Below the pieces are notes generated by a model. It saw nothing but the letters and a program-made list of their open reading frames with translations. It made no database searches and was not told where the DNA came from. A DNA stretch of 64,000 nt from contig NZ_AP027764.1 in assembly GCF_036503815.1 (NCBI RefSeq), positions 1,054,001-1,118,000 on the forward strand, written 5' to 3'. A program made the position numbers and the translations under genes. Position 1 is the first letter of the stretch; every line of letters begins with the position of its first letter. This document shows, piece by piece, positions 9,697-18,539 of the stretch. Origin of the DNA: Escherichia coli (GTDB lineage: Bacteria > Pseudomonadota > Gammaproteobacteria > Enterobacterales > Enterobacteriaceae).

Positions 9697-11064
9697 TTAA
9701 TCGCAGGCAACAATCTTCATCGCCAGGCCACCACGAGAGGTTTCGCGGTACTTGGCATTCATATCTTTACCTGTTTCGTACATGGTTTCGATAACTTTAT
9801 CGAGGCAGACACGTGGTTCGCTGGTACGGCGTAGCGCCATACGTGCAGCGTTCACCGCTTTTACTGCCGCAATGGCGTTACGCTCAATGCACGGTACCTG
9901 AACTTGTCCAGCAACCGGGTCACAAGTCAGACCGAGGTTGTGTTCCATGGCGATTTCCGCCGCGATGCACACCTGCGCCGGGCTTGCGCCTAACAGTTCT
10001 GCCAGACCAGCTGCCGCCATAGAGCACGCCACGCCAACTTCACCCTGGCAACCCACTTCGGCACCAGAAATCGAGGCGTTCATCTTATAAAGAGAACCAA
10101 TCGCGCTTGCTACCAGCAGGTAACGAGCCAGTGAGTTAGCGTTCACTTCGCGGATAAACTTGTCGTAGTACGCCAGCACTGCCGGGATAATCCCGCACGC
10201 ACCGTTAGTCGGCGCAGTCACCACGCGACCGCCCGCAGCGTTCTCTTCGTTCACTGCCAGCGCAAACATGTTGATCCAGTCAACAACTGCCATCGGATCA
10301 GTGGTGGTTTTATCCTGGCTAACCAGCATCCGGCGCAGTGCCGCAGCGCGGCGTGGAACGCGCAGTTTGCCTGGCAAAACGCCTTCGGTGGCAATACCGC
10401 GCTCAATACCGCCACGCATTACTTCCCAGACGTTCGCCAGGTGCTGTTCCAGTTCTTCTTTGCTGTGCAGCGCCAGCTCGTTTTTCATCATCAGACCAGA
10501 GAGTGACAGCCCGGTCTCCTGACAATGTTTTTGAAGATCGGCAGCGGAACTGTACGGATAAGGAACTTCAACCGGTGCGCTATCCTGCTGACCAAAATGT
10601 TCTTCATCAACGATAAAGCCACCGCCGATAGAGTAGTAAGTCTGACTGTAAACGACTTTATCGCCCGCCAGCGCGGTAATGCGCATGCCGTTTTCATGCA
10701 GAGAAAGGTTATCGGCATGGAAGTTCATGCACTGATCAACCGGGAACTCCACTTCGTGCTGACCGTTTGCCAACATCAGGCGACCATGAGTATTCACATC
10801 CTGAATAAAACCAGGGATGGAATCGATATCCACGGTATCCGGCAGGTTACCCGCCAGACCCATAATTATGGCGATATCTGTGTGGTGGCCTTTACCGGTC
10901 AGAGAGAGCGAGCCGTACACGTCAACCACCACGCGGGTCACGTCTTTAAGCAGGTTACGGGCAATCAGATCGTCGGTAAATTGCTTACCCGCTTTCATTG
11001 GTCCAACGGTATGAGAACTGGAAGGGCCAATGCCGATTTTGAAAATATCGAATACGCTAATCAT
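9697..11064 (-). CDS. sdaB: L-serine dehydratase 2 SdaB
   Basis: Oxygen-sensitive [4Fe-4S] L-serine deaminase of 455 residues that turns L-serine into pyruvate and ammonia. The N-terminal IGIGPSSSHTVGPMKAG and the cysteine-bearing GACGIIPAVL, EVGCQGEVGVAC and LTCDPVAGQVQVPC motifs of the cluster-binding domain are all present. It follows the serine transporter gene sdaC by 57 bases. A small hairpin (GCGCCGC/GCGGCGC, 11094-11113) between them may partly attenuate sdaB. Confidence 0.98.
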   Translation of the reverse strand: MISVFDIFKIGIGPSSSHTVGPMKAGKQFTDDLIARNLLKDVTRVVVDVYGSLSLTGKGHHTDIAIIMGLAGNLPDTVDIDSIPGFIQDVNTHGRLMLANGQHEVEFPVDQCMNFHADNLSLHENGMRITALAGDKVVYSQTYYSIGGGFIVDEEHFGQQDSAPVEVPYPYSSAADLQKHCQETGLSLSGLMMKNELALHSKEELEQHLANVWEVMRGGIERGIATEGVLPGKLRVPRRAAALRRMLVSQDKTTTDPMAVVDWINMFALAVNEENAAGGRVVTAPTNGACGIIPAVLAYYDKFIREVNANSLARYLLVASAIGSLYKMNASISGAEVGCQGEVGVACSMAAAGLAELLGASPAQVCIAAEIAMEHNLGLTCDPVAGQVQVPCIERNAIAAVKAVNAARMALRRTSEPRVCLDKVIETMYETGKDMNAKYRETSRGGLAMKIVACD

Positions 11065-11121
11065 AGGAAATACATCGCGTTAAAACGGAGGAAGCGCCGC
11101 CCGAAAGCGGCGCGAAAGGAC

Positions 11122-12411
11122 TTAGCTGAACAGAGAGTAGAAGATTGCGGAGATTGCAATCAGACCCATCACGACAACGAATACGTTGCTGATGTGACCG
11201 CTGTACTTACGCATTGCCGGTACTTTCTGGATTGCGTACATCGGCATCAGGAACAGGATCATCGCGATGATTGGGCCGCCCAGGGTTTCAATCATACCCA
11301 GGATGCTCGGGTTCAGGGTGGCAACAATCCAGGTCGTTACCAGCATGAACAGCGCAGTGATACGGTTCAGCTTGTTGATTTCGATAGACTTACCTTTACC
11401 ACGCAGAGATTTAATCACCATACCGTTGAAGCCTTCACGTGCACCCAGGTAGTGGCCGAGGAAGGATTTGGTGATAGCGATAATCGCGATAATCGGAGCC
11501 ATCCACGCGATAACCGGTGCGTTAAAGTGGTTAGCCAGGTAAGACAGAATCGAGATGTTCTGCTCTTTAGCCGCAGCCAGGTCTGCCGGAGTCAGGCTCA
11601 GTACACAGCTGAAGACGAAGAACATTACGGTCAGCACCATCATGATGTGTGCGAATGCCAGGATCTTCGAGCATTTCTGTTCTGCCATATCGCCGTACTC
11701 TTCACGCTTCGCAACGGCGAAAGAAGAGATGATCGGAGAGTGGTTGAACGAGAACACCATGACCGGAATCGCCAGCCACAGGGTCATCCACAGACCGTTG
11801 CCGGTTGCCGATGCAGTGTCCAGAGACAGCGTTTCCAGTGCTGCGCCGTTCCACTGAGGGATCAGGTACAGAGCCAGCAGCATCAGTACACCAACAAACG
11901 GGAATACCAGAATACTCATCGCCTTCACGATCATCTGCTCACCGAAGCGAACAATAGTCATCATACCCACAATCAGGATCAGAGACAGAATCGCACGCGG
12001 CGGCGGCGTCATACCCAGCTGGTGAGACATGAAGCTTTCAACCGTGTTGGTGATTGCCACACTGTAAACCAGCAGGATCGGGTAGATAGCAAAGAAGTAG
12101 AGCAGGGTAATCAGTTTACCTGCACCAATACCAAAGTGTTCTTCTACAACCTCGGTGATGTCTTCGCCCGGGTTTTTACCAGACAGTACGAAGCGAGTCA
12201 GGCCGCGGTGAGCAAAAAACGTCATCGGGAACGCAAGGATAGCCATGATGATCAGCGGGATCATACCGCCAACACCGGCGTTGATTGGCAGGAACAGCAC
12301 GCCCGCGCCGATTGCCGTGCCGTAAAGGCCCAGCATCCACATGGTGTCTGTCTTGCGCCATGCACTACGTGAGTCTTTCGACACAATCGTGCTGGTTTGA
12401 GTCGTTTCCAT
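11122..12411 (-). CDS. sdaC: L-serine:H+ symporter SdaC
   Basis: Inner-membrane transporter of 429 residues in the hydroxy/aromatic amino-acid permease family that imports L-serine for deamination by SdaB. About eleven hydrophobic segments; the first contains GLYGTAIGAGVLFLPINAG, the usual unwound-helix substrate region. The ATG at 12411 follows AGGAGAAATTG. First gene of sdaCB. Confidence 0.97.
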   Translation of the reverse strand: METTQTSTIVSKDSRSAWRKTDTMWMLGLYGTAIGAGVLFLPINAGVGGMIPLIIMAILAFPMTFFAHRGLTRFVLSGKNPGEDITEVVEEHFGIGAGKLITLLYFFAIYPILLVYSVAITNTVESFMSHQLGMTPPPRAILSLILIVGMMTIVRFGEQMIVKAMSILVFPFVGVLMLLALYLIPQWNGAALETLSLDTASATGNGLWMTLWLAIPVMVFSFNHSPIISSFAVAKREEYGDMAEQKCSKILAFAHIMMVLTVMFFVFSCVLSLTPADLAAAKEQNISILSYLANHFNAPVIAWMAPIIAIIAITKSFLGHYLGAREGFNGMVIKSLRGKGKSIEINKLNRITALFMLVTTWIVATLNPSILGMIETLGGPIIAMILFLMPMYAIQKVPAMRKYSGHISNVFVVVMGLIAISAIFYSLFS

Positions 12412-12967
12412 CAATTTCTCCTGGAGGAATGCAAATAATTCAGCTTTTAGCCAGTTCAGCCCGGGAAGGTGCCTGACCGTAAAAATGAAATCTGTCTATC
12501 GGCGATGGCTTAATCATTTTCCGCCGTAATAATTTGAGGGCGGAAAGATACACACAAGTTATGTATCTATCAGTGATCTTGATCTCAAATACAATAATCT
12601 ACTTGGAAGATAGATAATCTCAACGCTTTACTCTGTAAATCAAAAGTAAAAGAGAATTTAAGGGCAATATTTGCCCATTAAACGACATCTGACCTCTTCC
12701 GGGGCGCGCAATATATGTAGGTTGAGCTGAAAAAATCAATACTTTTAGTGAATAATGGGGATAATTTATTTTTCATAGCGATAAAATGTGGTTTGTGAAA
12801 ATAGGGAAACGTTTGCGTTGCAATATAAATTGTATGACATATTAACTGTGATGATATTTATCGCGTGAGGACGGTAAGAAACATTTATATAACAAATGAA
12901 ATGAGTTGATGAGTAAGTAACCAATAACGAGAAAACCCGGCAACAAACGTCACCGGGGAAGGGGAGA
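12412..12967. promoter_or_regulatory. Intergenic region with sdaC promoter and candidate CRP site
   Basis: 556 bp between ppnN and sdaC, both on the minus strand. It holds the sdaC promoter and, at 12572-12587, AGTGATCTTGATCTCA, a CRP-like palindrome with four of five matches in each half; sdaCB is known to be CRP-regulated. The part from about 12720 to 12920 is AT-rich, and I see no gene in it. Confidence 0.6.
12932..12958 (-). terminator. Intrinsic terminator upstream-strand of ppnN region
   Basis: On the minus strand a 9-bp stem (CCCGGTGAC/GTTGCCGGG, two G-U pairs) with a 4-base loop is followed by TTTT. It lies just past the ppnN stop and ends the ppnN message. Confidence 0.7.
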
Positions 12968-14332
12968 TTACGTGCAGATTTCGTAGCAAGGGATGTAGGC
13001 TGAGCCTGGCAACTTCATACGATGCTGGGCAACAAAACCCTGTAGCAGGTCGTCCATACGACGCATAATCTCTTTATCGCCGTTGATTTTGTAAGGACCA
13101 AACTCTTCAATGGCGCGAATACCGACTTCTTTTACGTTACCCGCCACAATACCGGAGAAGGCACGACGCAGATCAGCGGCCAAAACTTCTACTGGCTGAT
13201 CCGGGTACAGTTTCAGATTAGCCATGTTCTCGTGAGACGGCTCAAACGGCATTTGCAGATCGGGCGCAATGCGCATTGACCAGTTAAAGCTGTAGGCATC
13301 GCCCGTATCGCGACGGTTTTCTTTCACCAGCGGCATCGATTTTTTCATCTGACGAGCGACTTCAGCGGCGTCATCAATGATGATGCGATAATGGCGTCGC
13401 GCGTTTTCTCCCAGCGTATGCACGACAAACTCGTCCAGTACGCGGAAGTAGTCTGCGCTCTCTTTCGGGCCGGTGAGGATCAATGGTAAAACCTGATCTT
13501 TGTTGGCCGGGTTCATTAAAATTCCCAGCAAATACAGCAACTCTTCTGCCGTACCCACACCGCCAGGGAAGATAATGATACCGTGAGCGATACGGACAAA
13601 CGCTTCCAGACGTTTTTCGATATCTGGCATGATGATCAATTCGTTGACCAGCGGGTTAGGCGGTTCAGCGGCGATAATCGACGGCTCTGTCATACCAATA
13701 AAACGACTGTCTTTGTAACGCTGCTGTGCGTGTCCGACCGCAGCACCTTTCATCGGCGCTTCCATCGCTCCCGGACCACAGCCGGTGCAGATATTCAGCT
13801 CACGCAGGCCCAGCTGATTCCCGACGCGACGGGCATACAAATACTCGTTTTCGTTAATTGAGTGCCCGCCCCAGCAGACCACCATATTTGGCGCTTCACC
13901 GATATGCAGCGCACGAGCGTTACGCAAGATGGAAAAGACCAGGTTAGTGATGTGGACGGAGTTGTCGAGATTCAGGTTGGGAAAACGAACGGTGTTATGG
14001 ATTTGCCCGTAAACGAAGAGAATGTCACGCAGAACCGCGAACAAGTTGGCCTGCAAAGCGCGGATAATACGCCCATCGACAAAAGCTTCTTCCGGGGGAT
14101 TAATCAGTTCCAGCTTTACGCCGCGTTCACGGCGCAGGACGTTAATATCGAAATTTTCAAAACGAGACAGCAATTCTTTGCTGTTATCGGTCAAACTACC
14201 GGAGTTCAGTACGGCAAGTGAACAGTTGCGAAACAGTTGATAGAGGTCGCTGCTGGCGGTGCGTTTAAGCATATCCACTTCCAGCTGCGACAACATATCC
14301 ATGGAGCCAAGCGGGCTAATATGTGTAATCAA
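12968..14332 (-). CDS. ppnN: Pyrimidine/purine nucleotide 5'-monophosphate nucleosidase PpnN
   Basis: LOG-family enzyme of 454 residues that splits nucleoside monophosphates into base and ribose-5-phosphate, known to be stimulated by (p)ppGpp. The LOG signature is visible as GCGPGAMEAPMKGA and FPGGVGTAEELLYLLG in the middle of the protein, flanked by the N- and C-terminal domains specific to the PpnN subgroup. It is a single gene with its own terminator. Confidence 0.96.
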   Translation of the reverse strand: MITHISPLGSMDMLSQLEVDMLKRTASSDLYQLFRNCSLAVLNSGSLTDNSKELLSRFENFDINVLRRERGVKLELINPPEEAFVDGRIIRALQANLFAVLRDILFVYGQIHNTVRFPNLNLDNSVHITNLVFSILRNARALHIGEAPNMVVCWGGHSINENEYLYARRVGNQLGLRELNICTGCGPGAMEAPMKGAAVGHAQQRYKDSRFIGMTEPSIIAAEPPNPLVNELIIMPDIEKRLEAFVRIAHGIIIFPGGVGTAEELLYLLGILMNPANKDQVLPLILTGPKESADYFRVLDEFVVHTLGENARRHYRIIIDDAAEVARQMKKSMPLVKENRRDTGDAYSFNWSMRIAPDLQMPFEPSHENMANLKLYPDQPVEVLAADLRRAFSGIVAGNVKEVGIRAIEEFGPYKINGDKEIMRRMDDLLQGFVAQHRMKLPGSAYIPCYEICT

Positions 14333-14443
14333 GAAAAACTCCTTATGGGACGAATATCGTCATTCCCTTTGATTACAATAGCCCTGCCTGATGACCTTTC
14401 ACAACCTTCTGCGTGAATCCAGCACGCAAAATTGAGAAAAAAT

Positions 14444-15292
14444 TTATTGCCGAACCAGTCTTGTGGTCGATGGGACAAAATCGCTGTTACTGCGCCACGG
14501 GTTAATGTCCAGACCGCCACGACGGGTATAACGTGCGTAAACGCTCAATTTCTCTGGCTGGCAGAAGCGTAACAGGTCATTAAAGATGCGTTCCACGCAC
14601 TGTTCGTGGAACTCGTTGTGATGACGGAAAGAAACCAGGTAACGCAGCAGTTTTTCTCTGTCAATTTGGCGTCCACGATACTGAATTTGGATCGAACCCC
14701 AATCTGGTTGATGGGTGATCAGGCAGTTTGATTTCAGCAGGTGGCTGACGAGCGTCTCTTCTACTACTTTTTCACCACTGGTGGCATTCTCAAGATAGTC
14801 AGTAGTGAATTCATAGTTATCGATAGTGATATCCTGGTCATCAATGCAGGTGCCATTGAAATGACCTATCGGCTGGCCTTCCAGTTCATCAAGACGATAT
14901 AACGCCACGCTAACCTTACCCTGAGCGCAAGTGCTTAAGTCGCGCTCCAGCGTCTGGCGCACCTCATCCCAGTTATTAAAACGCGTCTGGTTAAAACTGT
15001 TGAGATAAAGCTTAAAACTCTTCGACTCAATCAGATTTACGCTGGTGTAATCAAGTTCAACATGACCGACAGCGACCTGCGGCAAACCTTTCGCATTCAG
15101 CCAGGAAAGTTCATACAGCGTCCAGATATCCGTACCGTGAAAAGGCAGGTTATCCGCTTTCAGACCCAGCGGGTCGCGATTCAGGCTGCGTGGAACGCTT
15201 TGCAGTAGGCTGGCGTCATAGGTATCCCGGTAATCGGTTGATTTTCCAAGAGTCAGGCCCGCAAGTGCCTGATGGTTTGCATAAGAAGACAT
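14444..15292 (-). CDS. queF: NADPH-dependent 7-cyano-7-deazaguanine reductase QueF
   Basis: Bimodular T-fold enzyme of 282 residues that reduces preQ0 to preQ1 in queuosine biosynthesis. The catalytic cysteine and aspartate lie in SNCLITHQPDWGSIQIQY, and the conserved ESKSFKLYLNSFNQ substrate-binding motif is in the N-terminal half. It starts 67 bases from the divergent syd. queE and queD of the same pathway are elsewhere in this window. Confidence 0.97.
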   Translation of the reverse strand: MSSYANHQALAGLTLGKSTDYRDTYDASLLQSVPRSLNRDPLGLKADNLPFHGTDIWTLYELSWLNAKGLPQVAVGHVELDYTSVNLIESKSFKLYLNSFNQTRFNNWDEVRQTLERDLSTCAQGKVSVALYRLDELEGQPIGHFNGTCIDDQDITIDNYEFTTDYLENATSGEKVVEETLVSHLLKSNCLITHQPDWGSIQIQYRGRQIDREKLLRYLVSFRHHNEFHEQCVERIFNDLLRFCQPEKLSVYARYTRRGGLDINPWRSNSDFVPSTTRLVRQ

Positions 15293-15359
15293 GTTTCACC
15301 GTCATAAACCAGATAAACTAAACGACAAGTGTATCTGGTTTAAGTGAAGAGAGAAATTA

Positions 15360-15905
15360 GTGGACGATTTGACCGCACAAGCCTTGAAAGATTTTACTGC
15401 ACGCTACTGCGATGCGTGGCATGAAGAGCATAAAAGCTGGCCGTTAAGTGAGGAACTGTACGGCGTTCCTTCACCGTGCATTATTTCAACCACCGAAGAC
15501 GCTGTATACTGGCAACCCCAGCCGTTTACCGGTGAACAAAATGTAAACGCGGTTGAACGTGCTTTTGATATTGTGATACAACCCACGGTTCATACTTTTT
15601 ACACGACCCAGTTTGCCGGGGATATGCACGCGCAGTTTGGCGATATCAAACTGACATTGCTGCAAACCTGGAGTGAAGACGACTTCCGTCGGGTGCAGGA
15701 AAATCTGATTGGTCATCTGGTGACTCAGAAAAGGCTAAAACTGCCGCCCACGCTATTTATCGCGACGCTGGAAGAAGAGTTAGAGGTCATCTCGGTGTGT
15801 AATCTCTCCGGTGAAGTGTGCAAAGAGACGCTGGGAACACGCAAACGGACGCATTTAGCCTCAAATCTTGCGGAATTCCTTAATCAACTTAAGCCTCTTC
15901 TGTAA
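15360..15905 (+). CDS. syd: SecY-interacting protein Syd
   Basis: Acidic cytoplasmic protein of 181 residues that binds SecY and is thought to monitor SecYEG assembly. The start is a GTG after AAGAGAGAAATTA. The sequence matches the Syd family along its whole length (ARYCDAWHEEHKSWPLSEEL near the N-terminus). A single-gene unit divergent from queF and upstream of csrB. Confidence 0.95.
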   Translation: MDDLTAQALKDFTARYCDAWHEEHKSWPLSEELYGVPSPCIISTTEDAVYWQPQPFTGEQNVNAVERAFDIVIQPTVHTFYTTQFAGDMHAQFGDIKLTLLQTWSEDDFRRVQENLIGHLVTQKRLKLPPTLFIATLEEELEVISVCNLSGEVCKETLGTRKRTHLASNLAEFLNQLKPLL

Positions 15906-15924
15906 TCCAAATACCCCATCTTGT

Positions 15925-15942
15925 TGTGAGAGATCTCTTACA
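15925..15942. promoter_or_regulatory. UvrY (BarA response regulator) site upstream of csrB
   Basis: 18-bp palindrome TGTGAGAGATCTCTTACA, one base from the perfect TGTAAGAGATCTCTTACA form, about 180 bases before the csrB transcript. This is the known distal position of the UvrY/GacA-type site. Confidence 0.85.
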
Positions 15943-16080
15943 GACTCTGTAGGAGATCGCCAGGAAATAAGCGAATACTTAAAAAGATAAGAATCGTTAT
16001 TTTCATTTAAAATCAATATATTGCTTGTTAATTCTTAACTTTCATATGAAATTTTCCTTAAGGCATTGTCTGTAAGCGCC

Positions 16081-16109
16081 TTGTAAGACTTCGCGAAAAA
16101 GACGATTCT
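16081..16109 (+). promoter_or_regulatory. csrB core promoter (tentative)
   Basis: TTGTAA, 17 bases, then GATTCT, with the end 6 bases from the csrB start. The fit to the sigma-70 consensus is moderate, as expected for an activator-dependent promoter. Confidence 0.5.
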
Positions 16110-16115
16110 ATCTTC

Positions 16116-16484
16116 GTCGACAGGGAGTCAGACAACGAAGTGAACATCAGGATGATGACACTTCTGAAGGACACACCAGGAGGGTGTTTCAGGGAAAGGC
16201 TTCTGGATGAAGCGAAGAGGATGACGCAGGACGCGTTAAAGGACACCTCCAGGATGGAGAATGAGAACCGGTCAGGATGATTCGGTGGGTCAGGAAGGCC
16301 AAGGACACTTCAGGATGAAGTATCACATCGGGGTGGTGTGAGCAGGAAGCAATAGTTCAGGATGAACGATTGGCCGCAAGGCCAGAGGAAAAGTTGTCAA
16401 GGATGAGCAGGGAGCAACAAAAGTAGCTGGAATGCTGCGAAACGAACCGGGAGCACTGTGAATACAGTGCTCCCTTTTTTTATT
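16116..16484 (+). ncRNA. csrB: CsrB regulatory RNA
   Basis: About 369-nt RNA that binds many CsrA dimers and so relieves CsrA control of translation and mRNA decay. I count 22 GGA motifs, most as AGGA or CAGGA in loops or single strands. The end is a strong intrinsic terminator: an 11-bp stem GGGAGCACTGT/ACAGTGCTCCC followed by seven T. Transcribed in the direction of syd and yqcC, downstream of a UvrY site. Its activating kinase BarA is encoded 6 kb away. Confidence 0.97.
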
Positions 16485-16526
16485 CCTGCTATCCTTCGCG
16501 GCAGTTTTTCTTATTGAGGTTGCTTT

Positions 16527-16856
16527 ATGACCACTCATGACCGCGTTCGTCTCCAGTTGCAGGCGCTTGAAGCGTTACTGCGTGAACATCAGCACTGGCG
16601 AAACGATGAACCCCAGCCGCATCAATTTAACAGTACCCAACCGTTCTTTATGGACACCATGGAACCACTGGAGTGGTTGCAGTGGGTGCTGATTCCGCGA
16701 ATGCACGATTTGTTAGATAATAACCAGCCATTACCGGGCGCTTTTGCTGTTGCACCCTATTATGAAATGGCGCTGGCGACGGACCATCCGCAACGCGCGC
16801 TTATTCTGGCTGAGCTGGAAAAACTGGATGCTCTTTTTGCGGATGATGCGAGCTGA
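16527..16856 (+). CDS. yqcC: YqcC family protein (DUF446)
   Basis: Small soluble protein of 109 residues of unknown function, conserved in gamma-proteobacteria directly upstream of truC. No signal peptide or membrane segment; the centre contains a conserved FFMDTMEPLEWLQWVLIPRM segment rich in aromatic residues. Its stop overlaps the truC start (TGATG), which implies translational coupling. Confidence 0.93.
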   Translation: MTTHDRVRLQLQALEALLREHQHWRNDEPQPHQFNSTQPFFMDTMEPLEWLQWVLIPRMHDLLDNNQPLPGAFAVAPYYEMALATDHPQRALILAELEKLDALFADDAS

Positions 16857-17638
16857 TGCTGGAAATAATCTACCAGGATGAATGGCTGGTTGCGGTAAAT
16901 AAACCCTCCGGCTGGCTGGTTCACCGCAGCTGGCTGGATCGCGACGAGAAAGTGGTGGTTATGCAAACCGTGCGTGACCAGATTGGTCAGCATGTATTTA
17001 CCGCGCATCGGCTGGATCGACCGACGTCCGGCGTATTGCTGATGGGACTATCCAGCGAGGCCGGACGGCTGCTGGCACAACAGTTTGAACAGCACCAAAT
17101 CCAGAAACGTTACCATGCGATTGTGCGCGGCTGGCTGATGGAAGAGGCTGTGCTGGATTATCCGCTGGTGGAAGAACTGGACAAAATCGCTGATAAATTC
17201 GCCCGCGAAGATAAAGGTCCACAGCCAGCGGTGACACATTATCGCGGTCTGGCGACCGTAGAAATGCCTGTAGCGACCGGACGTTACCCGACTACGCGCT
17301 ACGGTCTGGTGGAACTGGAGCCGAAAACAGGACGCAAGCATCAGCTCCGTCGCCATCTTGCCCACTTGCGCCATCCGATTATTGGCGACAGCAAACATGG
17401 TGATTTACGTCAGAATCGTAGCGGTGCTGAACATTTTGGCCTTCAGCGGTTAATGCTGCATGCCAGTCAGTTGTCATTGACACATCCATTTACTGGCGAG
17501 CCGCTGACTATTCACGCGGGCCTGGACGGCACCTGGATGCAGGCGTTATCACAATTTGGCTGGCGGGGTCTGCTTCCTGAAAATGAAAGGGTTGAGTTCA
17601 GTGCGCCATCGGGTCAGGATGGAGAGATAAGTTCCTAA
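16856..17638 (+). CDS. truC: tRNA pseudouridine(65) synthase TruC
   Basis: RluA-family pseudouridine synthase of 260 residues that modifies U65 in some tRNAs. The catalytic aspartate lies in AHRLDRPTSGVLLMG, and the family's second motif is KTGRKHQLRRHLAHLRHPI. Coupled to yqcC by overlapping stop and start codons; yqcA follows after 17 bases. Confidence 0.96.
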   Translation: MLEIIYQDEWLVAVNKPSGWLVHRSWLDRDEKVVVMQTVRDQIGQHVFTAHRLDRPTSGVLLMGLSSEAGRLLAQQFEQHQIQKRYHAIVRGWLMEEAVLDYPLVEELDKIADKFAREDKGPQPAVTHYRGLATVEMPVATGRYPTTRYGLVELEPKTGRKHQLRRHLAHLRHPIIGDSKHGDLRQNRSGAEHFGLQRLMLHASQLSLTHPFTGEPLTIHAGLDGTWMQALSQFGWRGLLPENERVEFSAPSGQDGEISS

Positions 17639-17655
17639 TCCAGGGAGAAAACGGT

Positions 17656-18105
17656 ATGGCGGAAATTGGTATTTTTGTGGGCACCGTGTACGGAAATTCA
17701 CTGTTAGTGGCGGAAGAAGCGGAAGCAATTCTGACCGCGCAGGGCCACAAAGTAACGGTATTTGAAGATCCTGAATTAAGTGACTGGCTGCCCTATCAGG
17801 ATAAGTTCGTTCTGGTGGTTACGTCCACGACCGGGCAGGGCGACCTTCCTGATAGCATTGTGCCGCTCTTTCAGGGAATTAAAGATACCCTGGGCTTCCA
17901 GCCGAATCTGCGTTATGGCGTGATTGCGCTCGGCGACAGTAGTTATGTGAATTTCTGCAATGGCGGCAAACAGTTCGATGCCTTGTTGCAGGAACAGAGT
18001 GCGCAGCGGATAGGGGAAATGCTGCTGGTTGACGCCAGTGAGAACCCGGAACCGGAAACGGAATCAAATCCGTGGGTCGAACAGTGGGGCACGCTGTTGT
18101 CCTGA
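17656..18105 (+). CDS. yqcA: Flavodoxin-like protein YqcA
   Basis: Short-chain flavodoxin/MioC-like electron carrier of 149 residues. FMN-binding loops are visible as GTVYGNSLLVAEEAEAIL, TSTTGQGDLPDSI and LGDSSYVNFCNGGKQFD. Last gene of yqcC-truC-yqcA. Its redox partner is not evident from the neighbourhood. Confidence 0.93.
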   Translation: MAEIGIFVGTVYGNSLLVAEEAEAILTAQGHKVTVFEDPELSDWLPYQDKFVLVVTSTTGQGDLPDSIVPLFQGIKDTLGFQPNLRYGVIALGDSSYVNFCNGGKQFDALLQEQSAQRIGEMLLVDASENPEPETESNPWVEQWGTLLS

Positions 18106-18539
18106 TACGTTCAGCGAGCGGTAAAGGCCATTTTAGCGGTGCTGAATCGAATCTTTTCAGGCAAATGCCAGTAAAAACTGCTTCATAGCGCGGATTTTTA
18201 CTGGCGTTTGCCTGGAGTCAAGCGATCCATTTCATACTCTTCTTTATTTCTTCGTTTTAACCCTTCCTTTCTTGTTCTTGTTTTCATTTCCGTGAAGTGG
18301 ATTCCACCGTCCAGGGCTAATGCCAAAATCGGGCCTCATTGAACGCATTAATGTTGTGTTGTTGCACGGTGAGCCGCTATGGCGCGCTTTTTATACTGTT
18401 ATTGCCAGATATAAACACGCGCCGTATTCGGCGAACGACCTATAAAAACGGCAAAAAACACCCTACGTCACCTCTGATTTCCTGGCGATGTCGCAGTCCA
18501 GAGTGAGCGTGGCTAACGCGAATTTTCAGGAGTGCAACA
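18106..18539. promoter_or_regulatory. yqcA-gudP intergenic region with long inverted repeat and gudP promoter
   Basis: 434 bp without a gene. At 18158-18214 there is a 20-bp inverted repeat (arms CAGGCAAATGCCAGTAAAAA and its complement with one G-U) around a 17-base loop, with no T-run after it. The rest should contain the gudP promoter, which in K-12 is activated by CdaR; I cannot assign the operator. Confidence 0.6.

Noticed and set aside
10525..12372. 615-residue open frame antisense to sdaB and sdaC
   Set aside because: It lies opposite two well-conserved genes, has low-complexity composition rich in His, Gln and Arg, no ribosome-binding site and no recognisable domain; it is a codon-bias shadow.
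16058..16246. Short open frames within and opposite csrB
   Set aside because: The segment is fully explained by CsrB RNA with its GGA motifs and terminator.
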